This document shows, in pieces, positions 22,963 to 33,059 of a stretch of DNA of 64,000 bases. The notes beneath the pieces are model-generated. The model was not told the origin of the DNA, did no database searches, and worked only from the letters and a program-made list of their open reading frames with translations. The first letter of the stretch is position 1. Every line of letters begins with the position of its first letter. A program made the translations under genes and the position numbers. The stretch is from Portulaca oleracea (Eukaryota > Streptophyta > Magnoliopsida > Caryophyllales > Portulacaceae): positions 25,420,669 to 25,484,668 of the forward strand of contig CM055886.1 in assembly GCA_029582165.1 (NCBI GenBank), in the 5' to 3' direction.

Positions 22963-23262
22963 CTTGAACACGAATTCGGCACGACCACGGTGCAAATCGA
23001 CAACGTCGATCGTTCCCCTAAGGTTAACACAGTTACCCCCAGACCCGTGCACTCGAGGCTGGGAGGTTAGATTATGCAATAGCAATTGCCCATGAAAGAT
23101 GAGAGAAAAGGAGGAAGAAGATGCATTGTAAGAGAAAGGGTTGCAATGCAGGCTATTTGAGCTGGAGATGGCACCTAATATTACAGTAACTGCAATCAGA
23201 AAAAAAGGAGAAAATTTAGGAAGTAGGGGAGAAAAATCAGAAATGCTCAATGACCAAGTCAT
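22963..23262 (-). CDS. Orphan first exon of an unrecognised membrane or secreted protein
   Basis: The minus-strand frame starts with ATG at 23262 and encodes 100 residues before a good donor site (TTCAAG|GTAGTG). A hydrophobic segment at about residues 18-35 (FFLIAVTVILGAISSS) could be a signal peptide or anchor. Beyond it lie two N-glycosylation sequons (NAS, NLT) and a polar segment GGNCVNLRGTIDVVDLHRGR that looks evolutionarily constrained in composition. The frame stays open to 22861 if not spliced (133 residues). No downstream exons could be fixed; a hAT element lies where they would be. It may be a gene relic or captured exon. I do not recognise the family. Confidence 0.4.
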
Positions 23263-23411
23263 TGAAGGTTGAATGACAAACTGACGTTGAAAACGTTAAC
23301 GAGAGAAATAACTCGAAAAATAAATAAAAACAATATAGAAAGGGACCCATGACCCGCGACACGCGCCTAGCCGAAACCGGACGGGCAGGCGGTGGTGCAT
23401 GCGCGCGCTTG

Positions 23412-23583
23412 TGTTGGTCCAAGCCCAAACCCATCTTATAAAACCATGGGTATAGCTAATACACAAGGCCCTATAAAAGGGAAGCTTATAAACCTATCAA
23501 CAATCCCACTAATCCACCTATGTGGGACAAAGGAAAGAGAAACAAAGATGGACAAAAGGCTAAGTATGTCATTACTATCAACA
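23412..23583 (-). repeat. 3' LTR of a copia element
   Basis: 172 bp bounded by TGTTGG and CCTATCAACA-type inverted ends (read on the minus strand TGTTGATAG...GGACCAACA). Just outside it, on the minus strand, is AGTGGGGGAT, a polypurine tract that leads into the LTR. It is a short LTR for copia. It belongs to the minus-strand pol remnant on its right. Confidence 0.65.
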
Positions 23584-24724
23584 ATCCCCCACTAATGACA
23601 TACGAGACACAAAGAAAAGAAATTGTGCAAAGGAAGGGTTAGATACTTAAGTATTAATGTCTTTCTATTGAAGTGATACGTAATGAAATGAGACAACATC
23701 CAAACTTCACAAGTGAACAAGTCTTGAACTTGTTAAGTATAGGATGGGACCCCTACAACACATATTAACCCTCAAGATGTTGCAATACACAATAAATAGC
23801 GCATTTGTGGCAACACGCAATTGCTCTACAGAAACAGCTCAGGTTTCTCATAGAAGGCGGTCAAACCTTCACCCTTAGATAAGTAATTTCATCAAGTCTA
23901 TCTCAATATAGACCACCTAAAAGTATGGCTATGGAATTATTAAGAGCGTACAAATGCTCAACCTTACATAGGCACAAAGCGGTGAATCTGTCAAGTGCAT
24001 CTCATTAGCACCCCCACAATGGGTATAGATTCATTAAGAGCTAAGATGAACCTCATCAGCATTACCATACATCATAGAGATAAAGAGTGTCATATATCTT
24101 AAAGTCTAGTATAGCTTCGTTTGACCACAAACCGGTATCCACCACACCACTTCAAGTTTTGGGCCTTAGCCCTATCCCCCTCAATGCTTCTAAGATAACT
24201 CGCCTCATCAACCCCTTAGTAAGAGGATCTGTCATATTCTTCTCGGACCTCACATATTGAAGGGAGATGACACCATGCTTCAACAGTTGTCTCACAACAC
24301 CATGCCTGATGCGAATGTGTCTCTTTTTGTCCATTATAGACACTATTTTGAGCCACTCTGATAGCTGCTTGCGAGTCACAATGCAAGGAAATGGATGTTG
24401 CCTGCTTTCCCCATAATGGCATATCTGCTAACAAACCTTTTAACCATTATACTTCCTGACTTGCCAACTCAAGAGCAATAAATTCAGATTCCAAAGTGGA
24501 GCGAGCTATGTAAGTCTGTTTAGCAGACTTCCATGAAATAGCCCCTCCACCCAAGGTAAAAACATAACCACTAGTGAAACTCACTTCATCATTATCAGCA
24601 ACCCAATTTGCATCACAAAAACCTTCTAACAGGCTAGGAAATTTGTCAAAATGCAAACACCAATCAATAGTACCTTTTAGGTACTTAAGTAAAAGAAGAA
24701 ATGCATCCCAATGTTCTTGGTTAG
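23584..24724 (-). pseudogene. Ty1/copia pol, RNase H part
   Basis: Minus-strand frames show LLKYLKGTIDWCLHFDKFPSL, GFCDANWVADND, SGYVFTLGGGAISWKS and STLESEFIALELA. After a frameshift comes HIRIRHGVVRQLL...VRSEKNMTDPLTKGL. This is the classic order of copia RNase H up to the pol end. It is broken by shifts, and is interrupted by a solo LTR at 24725 in the segment between RT and RNase H. Confidence 0.9.
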
Positions 24725-26189
24725 TGATAACTGTTTTTCATGACTATGTTTTTAGGGGTTTTCGATAGTAAATTAGGGATAGTTTTGAGTGTGAACCTTG
24801 ATTTTTATTCCGATTTCCCTACTACACTTGGTGTTGTTGTGTTTGATGCAAATTTGTGGGTTTTGAGACCAAAACACCAACATTTCCTCAAGATTTGGCA
24901 AGAACGAGTTCACCACGGGCCTCCCCTGCTGAAGATCAGACCGTAGCATGAATTTGGGACGAAACGGAACATAACCTGGCCGACCAGTGGCAACCATGGT
25001 CTGACCGTGGGGCTCGCCACAGACCGTGGTATGGATTGTATGGATTGTACGGACACGTCAGAATGACTTGTTTTTGCGAAGAGAAAAAGAAGGCGGCGGC
25101 GGTTATTTTTGAGGAATTGATCATTCTCCATTCGTTCTAAAGCCGTCAAGAGAGAAGAAACCCTAATATCTCATTCTACTCCTCAATCCTCCATCAAGAT
25201 TTCAAGACAAAATCGATTCAAGAGAAGTGAAGATCAAGATTCGAGAAAAAATCATCAGCGCTCGCGAAGAAGATTCCACTCCGGGATCGAAAAACTCGAC
25301 GGTTGTATTCTTCGTAGTTTTTCTTTCTTTTCGATTTCTTTCTTAGTTTTGAGATTCGAGAGGAAAGTAGCTGCGTTCGCGGAGAAGGTTCCACCCCAGG
25401 ATCGAAAGACTAAATCGGGACGTATTCTTCGCAGTTTGTTCTTCCTTTTTGAATTCTTTCTTTGTTTTGAGAATTGATATGATGATTGGAACTTGTTTTG
25501 TGTTTTCTTTGAATATGAGTGAGTAGATTCCTTGAATTATAGGGTTTTGCAACCCAAAACAATGTAGTTTGATTGAACGTTCTAGTTTATACATGAATTC
25601 TTGTTTTTAATCAATAGAAGGTTGTGTTCTTCATGTTCATGTGTGTTCTTTGAGCGCTCGAATACTCGTGATTTGAGATTAACCTGAGAAGTACTGAAAG
25701 TTGAATTAGAATAATCTGACTATCAACCTTTCTACCTAGTTTTATGAAATTTGAGAAAAGAATAGCAGACTAAGGAACCTTTTGATAACCAGAATATCTG
25801 AGACCTTCAACTTTGATTAACTTGAAAAGCATACGAAAGTTATAATTTAGGTTAATCGAGATAATTCTATCAGCATCGAAAGAGTAGTACAGTTCTTATG
25901 GTTATTGTTCTTGATTCATTCTTGAATGTATGATTGTGCAAGCTAGGTTTTAATGATCGAACTCGTTGCTAGGTTAGCATTTCCCTCGAAATCTTTCTCC
26001 CTTGATTGAACATTTGATTGTTTTCTCTGCTTTGTTAGTCCTGATTAGTTTCTAAGACCCTTTTTAAAACCAAAACCTGATTAGCTTAGCAATCACATAG
26101 AGAGCTAGTTTACTGCATTGCTAGATTGAGTCCATGTGGGATTGACCTTGACGTGCTACTCCGTACACTGTGTGTTTGCGGCTCTGTCA
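24725..26189 (+). mobile_element. Solo LTR inserted in copia pol
   Basis: 1465 bp starting TGATAAC and ending CTGTCA, flanked by perfect 5 bp duplications GTTAG (24720-24724 and 26190-26194). Across it the copia reading (THNPN to EHWDAF) is restored. Near its right end, GTCCATGTGGGATTGACCTTGAC resembles the U5 end of plant Ty3/gypsy LTRs, suggesting plus orientation. GACCGTGG repeats lie at 24940-25035. No internal genes are seen. Confidence 0.88.
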
Positions 26190-26194
26190 GTTAG

Positions 26195-27120
26195 GGTTAT
26201 GTGTGTACCTACTCAGTCTACTCACGGCATAGGCAATGTCAGGATGGGTAAAGCTCATAAGGAACATCACACTTCCTATGATCTTAGCATACTCAAGTTG
26301 GGACACACTAGGTTCTTTGTTCTTTTTAAGGTGTATGCTCGGGTCATATGGAGTTCTCACTAGTACCACATCAAAACTATTGATTATTGAATTTCCTAAA
26401 TATTTTCTCCATATAATGAGACTGACATAATGAAAAGGCAGAACAAGTCTTGTTAGTTTTTAATTTTTTATGCCTAGGATCTCATCGACTTCTCCCAAGT
26501 CTTTCATTTCAAACAAAGAAGACAACAAGCTTTTAGTCTCATTAACAACATGCAAGCTGGTACCAAAAAAATTACATGACATCAACATATAAACATATTA
26601 TCACACATTAAGATCCAATCCAATAGTTTTTGAATACACACAGGAATCAGATATATTAACAATGAATGTACTTTGTACCAAGGACTTGTCAAATTTTTCA
26701 TACCACTATTAGGGTGCTTGTTTCAGATCATAAAGAGATTTTTTCAGTCTGCAAACCTTTTCCTCGTGTCTTGGGACAACACAACTTTCATGTTGACTCA
26801 TATAAATTTCTTCCTCTAGGTCACCATTGAGAAAACTTGTTTTGATATCGATGTGATGTACCACAAGGTCAAAAATTGCAGCTAAGGCAATTATAGTTCT
26901 AATATTAGTAATTTTGGTCACAGGTGAGTAAGTGTCAAAGTAATCAATCCCTTTTTTCTGGTCAAAGCCCCTTATGACTAATCTGGCCTTGTACTTTTCT
27001 ATGGATCCATCAAGTCTCTGTTTCTTTTTGAAGATCCATTTATTACTAATAGGTCTACAACCCTTCGGTAAGTCATAAGAACTACTTAGAGATAACTTTA
27101 CGACTTAGAGATAACTTTTT
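26195..27120 (-). pseudogene. Ty1/copia pol, reverse transcriptase part
   Basis: Minus-strand frames in order: SNKWIFKKKQRLDGSIEKYKAR, GIDYFDTYSPV, TIIALAA, HHIDIKTSFLNGDLEEEIYM, VCRLKKSLYDLKQAP, then IIGSVMFLMSFTHPDIAYAVSRLSRYT. These are the hallmarks of copia RT and its C-terminal end. The YVDD catalytic region (about 26430-26700) is too decayed to read, with many stops. The gag, protease and integrase parts are missing, so the element is 5'-truncated. Confidence 0.9.
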
Positions 27121-27219
27121 CTTTCCTTTAATATGATAAGAACTACTAGGAAAGACCCTACATGAAGCTTTGTTGATCAACGGTCACTTGGAATTCCACG
27201 CTACTCAAATCCTTTTTTT

Positions 27220-28660
27220 GCCTACCCCCACTTATTGGACTTTATGAAAAAAGTCCTCAATAACCCGGGGCGAAAAAGAAATCACCTCATCATCTACTTT
27301 GTCGGGTGGAGCACTAAAAGTATGTTCACTACCAGAACCAACCACCTTATTAGAAAACCTCACCAATAGATTGAGAACCCCTCAAAAGAACTATCTTTAT
27401 AATGCGACTAATTCGAAGCTTTAGGACCAACCAAAGGAACAACTGGGTCAAAAACGCCACCTGCAAGAGACATGTTATTGAAATGTCATTAATTTATATT
27501 TAGCGTGACAACTGGGCCAAAGATGGTTTTACTAGAACGAATCCATCACCTGCAAGAGAGTAAGCAACACTACGAGTTCTCAGATAAAAACGACACTAAA
27601 CTATACAAAAATTGCAAATTTACCACCCGGAAAAAAAAAACATGTTATTGAACTGCTATTAATTTATGTTTAGTGTGACAAAAATGTCACTTTACTGATT
27701 GATTACTTGTTTTTGCCGGTTATAAATGAATGTAGTGTGTTTAATAGTTTAGTGTCACTTCATCTTCTTCCTCATCTCTCTCCCTCACTAAAACCATCAA
27801 TTGCTACCTATCTCCTCCATAGTCCTTTCTGGCCTAAAAATTAGGGCTTTTACTCTCCTTCAATTGTCAGTTCGAAAAACCTTAGACTCTCACTAAAACC
27901 ATCAATGGTTGCCCCTATCTCCTCCATCTTCATTTTTGGCCCAAATAAGGTCATTTTTTGGGCCCTTGACTACCACTAGAAACTCTTCAATAGGGTGCAA
28001 AATTTGTGTCTGGTGTTGAATTTCACCTTGAACTAGTACAATAAGGTGAATTTAAAGGGTAGAAGTTGAACAAGCAGGTCATGAAGGAAGAAGATGAAGA
28101 TGAACTTTGAAGATGGTGTCTAGGTTTTTTGAAATGGAGGGAAATTAATGAGGGGACCAAGGAGGAATTGGGGGATTAATAAATTAGGGTCTTTTATTTT
28201 AATTATATTATTAGTTAAGTTAATTACAAATTTACAGGTCATTAACCTGCTATTTTAGGTCACCTATGTTATGGTTAAGTGGCAATTTTATCCCGATTAT
28301 TAGACTTTAACGACAGTTTCATAACATACTTTTTTAAGTAGCAAATTTGCGACATTTTTATTCAAGAACTCGTAACACCACCAACATCATCCTCTACTAA
28401 AATTCACCCACACTAAAACAAAACACAAACTACTCTTCTTCAACATTCTTAACCACTTTGGGCAACCACTTGTACAACCTCCTCAAACAAAGATTCAAAA
28501 ACGGCCTCTTACTCAATCTCACCTAAGAAACACCCAAAACAACAACCTTAAACATGTCATTCATACACTAAATAGCATCCAATCCAATTTTTTGGTCTTT
28601 AAAGAAGACAAAACCAAAACAATCAAAGCTAAGTCATTATAATTTGAATAATCAACAATC
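27220..28660 (-). pseudogene. RRM-type LINE ORF1 fragment, interrupted
   Basis: Its outer parts (27220-27560 and 28380-28660, minus) align by eye with 43700-44220, so this is a dispersed repeat. A minus-strand piece FGFVFFKDQKIGLDAI resembles the RNP1 motif of an RNA recognition motif. Plant L1 LINEs of the BNR type are known to carry an RRM in ORF1. Too decayed for a firm family call. A terminal-inverted-repeat element lies inside it. Confidence 0.45.
27573..28378. mobile_element. Terminal inverted repeat element, non-autonomous
   Basis: Ends are TACGAGTTCTCAGATAAAAACG and, reversed, TACGAGTTCTTGAATAAAAATG. ACAC flanks both sides (27569-27572 and from 28379), and the related repeat at 43.7-44.2 kb lacks it. 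No transposase frame. Superfamily uncertain. A stray copy of an interior segment (CATGTTATTGAA...) also lies just outside at 27470-27510. Confidence 0.6.
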
Positions 28661-28804
28661 AACACTATATTAAATGAAAATTCAGTAAAATTCTACCATA
28701 GTTTTCTTTCAACTATGATAGTTGAAAATTTATACTATTAACTTATCAAAAATCATATTAATTAAAAGATTTATTATGTGGTTATAGTTGAAAAAAATTA
28801 ATTA

Positions 28805-29061
28805 CTACCTCCATTCCATATAAATTGACATAATTTTGACTTTCACAGTCTCCAATATCACTCTTTAATTGATAATTTCTTATGTGATATGTTATTAACA
28901 ATTACAATATTATACTTGTATGATAGCATTTTTCGTTACAAATCTAAGGATGATAATTTTATATAGCAATTCATTGTATATATTAAGAAATTTAAGGTCA
29001 AAATTTTTGGAGTTCGACTGCACAATTTCCAAAGACGACAGTTAATATGAAACGGAGGGAG
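28805..29061. mobile_element. Stowaway-like MITE
   Basis: 257 bp with inverted ends CTACCTCCATTCCATATAAATTG and CTCCCTCCGTTTCATAT (reverse of right end), flanked by TA on both sides. AT-rich without coding capacity. Confidence 0.75.
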
Positions 29062-29925
29062 TATAACAAAATTTCCTTAAAAATAATCAATTTTGTAAAA
29101 ATTCATTTAAACATATAGAATGAATTATTTACCATAACAATCCCTATAATCAATATATTATTTTTATTTTTTAATAATTAAATTAAGGATAATTATACAA
29201 ATCTTTATAGAATCTCCCATCCCCATTCCACAAATCCTCTATAAATTGGCAGGGCAACAATTCACCCAATGAATGAACGTATGGAGGTTTTCTTCCAGAG
29301 CAACTATCGATCATCCACGTGTGAAAACCCTAGTGACCACCTCATACTCATTTATTTCCTCCCCTATAATGATTTCGCTTGCCAATGCCTGGAGCAGGAG
29401 AGTATGCTCCCCTTGACCAAGTTTGGGTGCAATATAAGTTCATCTGAAATTTTTCTCACAGCTTTAACCTACAAACAACTTATTGCAAAAAATAGTCTTT
29501 TTCAAAATATTAACTCAATTTAATCGCTATTCAACCATAAGTTCATAATAATTCCAATCTCCATTTTTACGATTTTGCCATCTATTAAGTTGAAACACCA
29601 AGTTCTTCCTTGGGTATTCTCTTGAAATCCAATCCAACAAACTTCAACATACAAAGATAGTTCCTCGGCAAGCACCTGAGGTCATTCACATTTTACAAAA
29701 AAAAAAACTCAACCTACTTGCAGAAATCTGACAAGTTTTGAAAAAGTTATACTAAAATTGTTAAACAATCGAAGTTAAGTTCACAGGAATAATCTTGCCC
29801 AAAATTGACAAAGAACGTAAGACCAGAACATGGGTAAAATCTAAAGAAATTGATGCCAAAAATATTTGAGAAATTAACATATTATGATTTTCAAAAATTG
29901 GAATAGGCAATGGCAATGTATATAG
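29062..29925. other. Intergenic stretch downstream of snoRNA cluster
   Basis: AT-rich. A plus-strand frame of 84 residues at 29269-29523 has no recognisable features and is probably chance. I see no further box C/D pattern here. Confidence 0.4.
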
Positions 29926-30009
29926 TTTGTGTCAGATCACAAAGGATCAGCACAGAATATATCAGACAGGGATAACTGTAATAATTTTAATTTTTTCATC
30001 ATCCACAAA
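29926..30009 (-). ncRNA. Box C/D snoRNA candidate 3 (25S rRNA guide)
   Basis: On the minus strand: terminal stem TTTGTG/CACAAA (6 perfect pairs) around box C ATGATGA and box D CTGA (29932-29935), with an internal D' box CTGA (29962-29965). Length 84 nt, usual for the class. Directly before D' is ACAGTTATCCCTGT, whose complement matches at 13 positions the conserved 25S/28S rRNA segment ACAGGGATAACTG as I recall it. C/D snoRNAs guide 2'-O-methylation five bases upstream of D or D'. It is the last of three in a minus-strand unit. Confidence 0.85.
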
Positions 30010-30106
30010 TTCATACACATCGCCAATACATAAAAACAAAGCCAATATCAAACGAAATTCAACAAATTGAAAATCGAGTAACAAACAAATAGTTTATCGC
30101 AAAGAT

Positions 30107-30199
30107 AGCCTCAGACCGTCCTAGTTCAAAAGATATCAACATCACGCAAGATTTAAACTTGCGTTTCCGCAACCAACCATATGATGTTCATCACTGGCC
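30107..30199 (-). ncRNA. Box C/D snoRNA candidate 2 (18S rRNA guide)
   Basis: On the minus strand: short stem GGCC/GGCT, box C TGATGA (30188-30193), a C'-like GTGATGT, and box D CTGA (30111-30114). Before box D is ACTAGGACGGT, complementary over 11 bases to the 18S rRNA segment ACCGTCCTAGT as I recall it from plants. By the D+5 rule the methylated base would be the U of ACCGU. 93 nt long. Confidence 0.8.
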
Positions 30200-30275
30200 A
30201 TCAAACAGAATCAAAAACATATTTAGAAAACAAAAAGGCAAAAGTTTGAATGAAAACAGGAAAGAGAAAGAGAGA

Positions 30276-30369
30276 GTGCATCAGATCTTCCTATTCAAAA
30301 TGGTGATTATCACATAGCTCAGATCAATGTCTGAACAATCACTCCATCGAAGTTTGCATCATTTGGCAC
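30276..30369 (-). ncRNA. Box C/D snoRNA candidate 1
   Basis: On the minus strand: stem GTGC/GCAC, box C ATGATGC (one change from consensus), D' CTGA (30319-30322), a C'-like TGTGATAA, and box D CTGA (30281-30284). 94 nt. Guide segments ahead of D (GAATAGGAAGAT) and D' (CAGACATTGAT) have no rRNA match that I can recall, so the target is open. It is first in the cluster, nearest the promoter. Confidence 0.6.
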
Positions 30370-30475
30370 CCTCACCATCAACAACCATAAAGCGTAGATT
30401 AAGAAAAGACGAAGAGAGGAGAAATTAGGGTAGGAAACAAGGCAGGAGGATAGAAATAAAACTGTTGTTGGGGAG

Positions 30476-30650
30476 TATATATACGAGGAATTTGGAAGGG
30501 GGAATTTTGGGGAAATTAGGGTTTAGGGTGTGTAATTGCAGACAAGGCGGTGGAGTGGTTGAATACGGGCTTTGTTTGTGGCGATATTTGTGTACTAGTT
30601 TGGCGACTAGTTTCTGGGTCATTTATGTGGCCATTTTTTTATGCTGGGCT
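30476..30650 (-). promoter_or_regulatory. Promoter of snoRNA cluster: TATA, telo-box, site II
   Basis: For minus-strand transcription, TATATATA lies at 30476-30483, about 105 bp before the first snoRNA. A telo-box (AAACCCTAA on the minus strand) is at 30516-30524, followed upstream by a TTTAGGG repeat. Site II motifs TGGGCT lie at 30645-30650 and 30702-30707. Telo-box with site II is the known signature of plant ribosomal-protein and snoRNA gene promoters. Confidence 0.7.
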
Positions 30651-30782
30651 GATTGCTTAGCTTATTGTATTGGGTATTTGTGGTCTTCATGGGCATCAAT
30701 ATGGGCTGTACTGGATTCAACTTTTCCTTGCTCACCTAAACTCATGACTTGTAGACCTCAACAAAATATGGGTCTGGTAAAA

Positions 30783-30815
30783 ATGGGGGTTGGGTTGGGT
30801 TGGGTTGGGTTGGGA
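30783..30815 (+). repeat. GGGTT tandem tract, G-quadruplex capable
   Basis: Five or more GGGTT units in a row give successive G3 runs with two-base loops. The tract is 300 bp upstream of the snoRNA cluster TATA box. Confidence 0.8.
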
Positions 30816-30959
30816 AGTTGGGGTCCCTCGATCCAGCAGGAACCCCATGCAAATCATTGTAACCAATCAAATCAACAAGCAAGTACCTTTGCCAGACATA
30901 ACTTGGGCGAGCGGATTATATATGGATCGGGTATATTTCAGCCTCACTCAAATACCGGT

Positions 30960-31240
30960 TGTATGCATAGTTATTAAAATCTCGATCCTGATCTACAATC
31001 CTACGATTTTATGATCCAAAATTCTCGACGCGATTCTACTATCTATGTTCCGATTCACAATCCTATGTGAGTTGATTCTGATCCTACCTACCCCATGGAT
31101 CCTAATTAGGATCTCAATTCTAACAATCTTGATCGTATGTATTTTGATTTTGAGCGGTCTTGATTGGGGTTTTAGAGTTGAGCAATTCCAAATCCCAAAT
31201 TTGGAACTTTACTGGAACTAGTCAAACGTGTAAATTCCGG
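30960..31240. repeat. GATCC/GATTC-rich degenerate repeat
   Basis: Many short GATCCTA, GATTCTGATCC and TACGAT variants over about 250 bp. It looks like a dispersed low-complexity repeat. No ends were found. Confidence 0.35.
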
Positions 31241-31372
31241 ATTGTGAATTGATCAAATTGGTAAGGGTAAGGTTTCTAAAATTCAGAAACCTTCCAAACA
31301 AATAAGGGTAAGGTTCCTAAAACTACTATATTGAACCGAAGCCTAAAACCTTGTTTTAATACATTTTGAATA

Positions 31373-31911
31373 AGGAAAATTGAATTCTAATAATCTCTAC
31401 TTTTGCAAATTGGATGGCAATAATCCCTACTTTCAATTTGTATTATAGTGGTAAAAAAAATTTATTGTAGTGGTACCAAATCCATCACCACATTCTTTTT
31501 ATTTTTTTCATGCCTACCCCATATTATTTTTGTATTTTTCGTTCCTGCCCCCAGATAGGTAATGAAGTGTAGTTGCTAAAAAAATTTTAAATTATTTTTT
31601 TGAGATTCCGAGTAATTATTATGATTTTTTAAAAGGAATAAAATTGAAAAAATCATTAAAAAATTGAAAAAAAAAATGAAAAAAAATGGGAGAATTGTTG
31701 TAAATTCATTAAAAATCATGTTAAAGTGTTATACAAAGTTTTGAGTCAAATGCAACACAAAATCTATGATATTTAGGGTATACTCTCGATTATGTCCCAC
31801 TACAATGCAATTTTTTTATTTTTTTTTTTTGGATCGCCATAATACAATTTGAAAGTAGGGATTATTGTCATCCAATTTGCAAAAGTAGGGATTATTAGAA
31901 TCCAATTTTCC
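31373..31911. mobile_element. Foldback MITE, Mutator-like
   Basis: Long inverted repeats of about 80 bp: left AGGAAAATTGAATTCTAATA, right end reversed AAGGAAAATTGGATTCTAAT. Flanks TTTTGAATA (31364-31372) and TTTTGAACA (31912-31920) agree at eight of nine bases, the duplication length typical of Mutator. The middle is AT-rich and non-coding. Confidence 0.75.
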
Positions 31912-31974
31912 TTTTGAACAATTAAAAATGCATACCTCATTTCAAAAAAAAAACCAACTTTGCATTAAAAAAAA

Positions 31975-32374
31975 GGGTTTTTGGACATCAATAATACAAA
32001 CTTTGGGGGTATTGGATATTAATAATACAAACTATTTTCTTGGACACTAGCAGTACGAACTATTGACCTATTTTCCTCTAACAGTATACCGTCGAATTGT
32101 TATGGTTTTAACTCATCGAAAAGATGATGTAGCTCCATAATATGTCACATGGAAGGCATGTTAGTGTCCACGTCAACATTTTCTATCCAACCTCCGCCTT
32201 CCACGTCACACATCATGGAGCCACGTCATCTTTCCGATGAGTTAAAACTATAACAACTCGGTCGTGTACTGTTGGAGGAAAATAGGTCAATAATACTACT
32301 AGTGTCCAAGAAAATAGTTTGTATTATTAGTCTCCAATACCCCCAAAATTGGTATTATTGGCGTCCAATAATCC
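31975..32374. mobile_element. Second foldback MITE, Mutator-like
   Basis: 400 bp that is nearly all inverted repeat: left GGGTTTTTGGACATCAATAA, right end reversed GGATTATTGGACGCCAATAA, with pairing continuing to the centre near 32180. Identical flanks TTAAAAAAAA occur on both sides (31965-31974, 32375-32384). Such a sequence would fold into a long stem if transcribed. Confidence 0.8.
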
Positions 32375-32399
32375 TTAAAAAAAATATATTACTTGACCA

Positions 32400-33059
32400 A
32401 CTATTTATCTGTTTATGTAAAACCTTGTAATTTGTTAGACAATTTTTGTAACTTTATGTTTCTGGAGTGGCTTGTTTATGATAGAGTTGACAGATGACAG
32501 TGGCTTGGAGCCCAGAATCAGATGTCGACAACTACTAAGGCCTGTTCTTTTATGTGATAGGTAAGTAGGTTGGTATTTTGTTGGGTTTAGAGGTTGATTT
32601 TGTGTGGTGAACTTTGTATTGTTGATATTGGTGCTTGGTGATACATTCTTCATTGTTTTTGTGCATTCCCATTGCCGGTAATACCCCATCGTTCCCCACA
32701 AAAATTAGCCTCTCAAAACTCCTCAAAATCCCTAACTACAAAGAACCTAAACCTCATCAGGTCAAATTTTCTTAGCCCGATAAATCCCTTAACTCCACAT
32801 ATAGCCTCGATGTCTAGTCAAATGGGCAAACGAGAAACCTCGCCCCAACTTACTCTCCAATCCCAAACCAACCCCGAGCACATATTGAATCGACTTTTGG
32901 AAGGACAAGAACGTCTCGCTCGTGATTAGGGTGTGATCCAACACCAAATTGGATATATCATCGGGATTATGGACCCTAAGAGTGAGGTAGTATTGATAAT
33001 ATTAATAAAATATGAGGTTGATATTGATATGTAAAATTGACTTACGAATTACAACGCCT
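32400..33059. other. Unresolved, possible gag leader fragment
   Basis: A plus frame (32672-32929) with MSSQMGKRETSPQ and LNRLLEGQERLARD could be the N-terminal edge of a retroelement gag, but no core follows. Otherwise no gene is seen. Confidence 0.25.
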
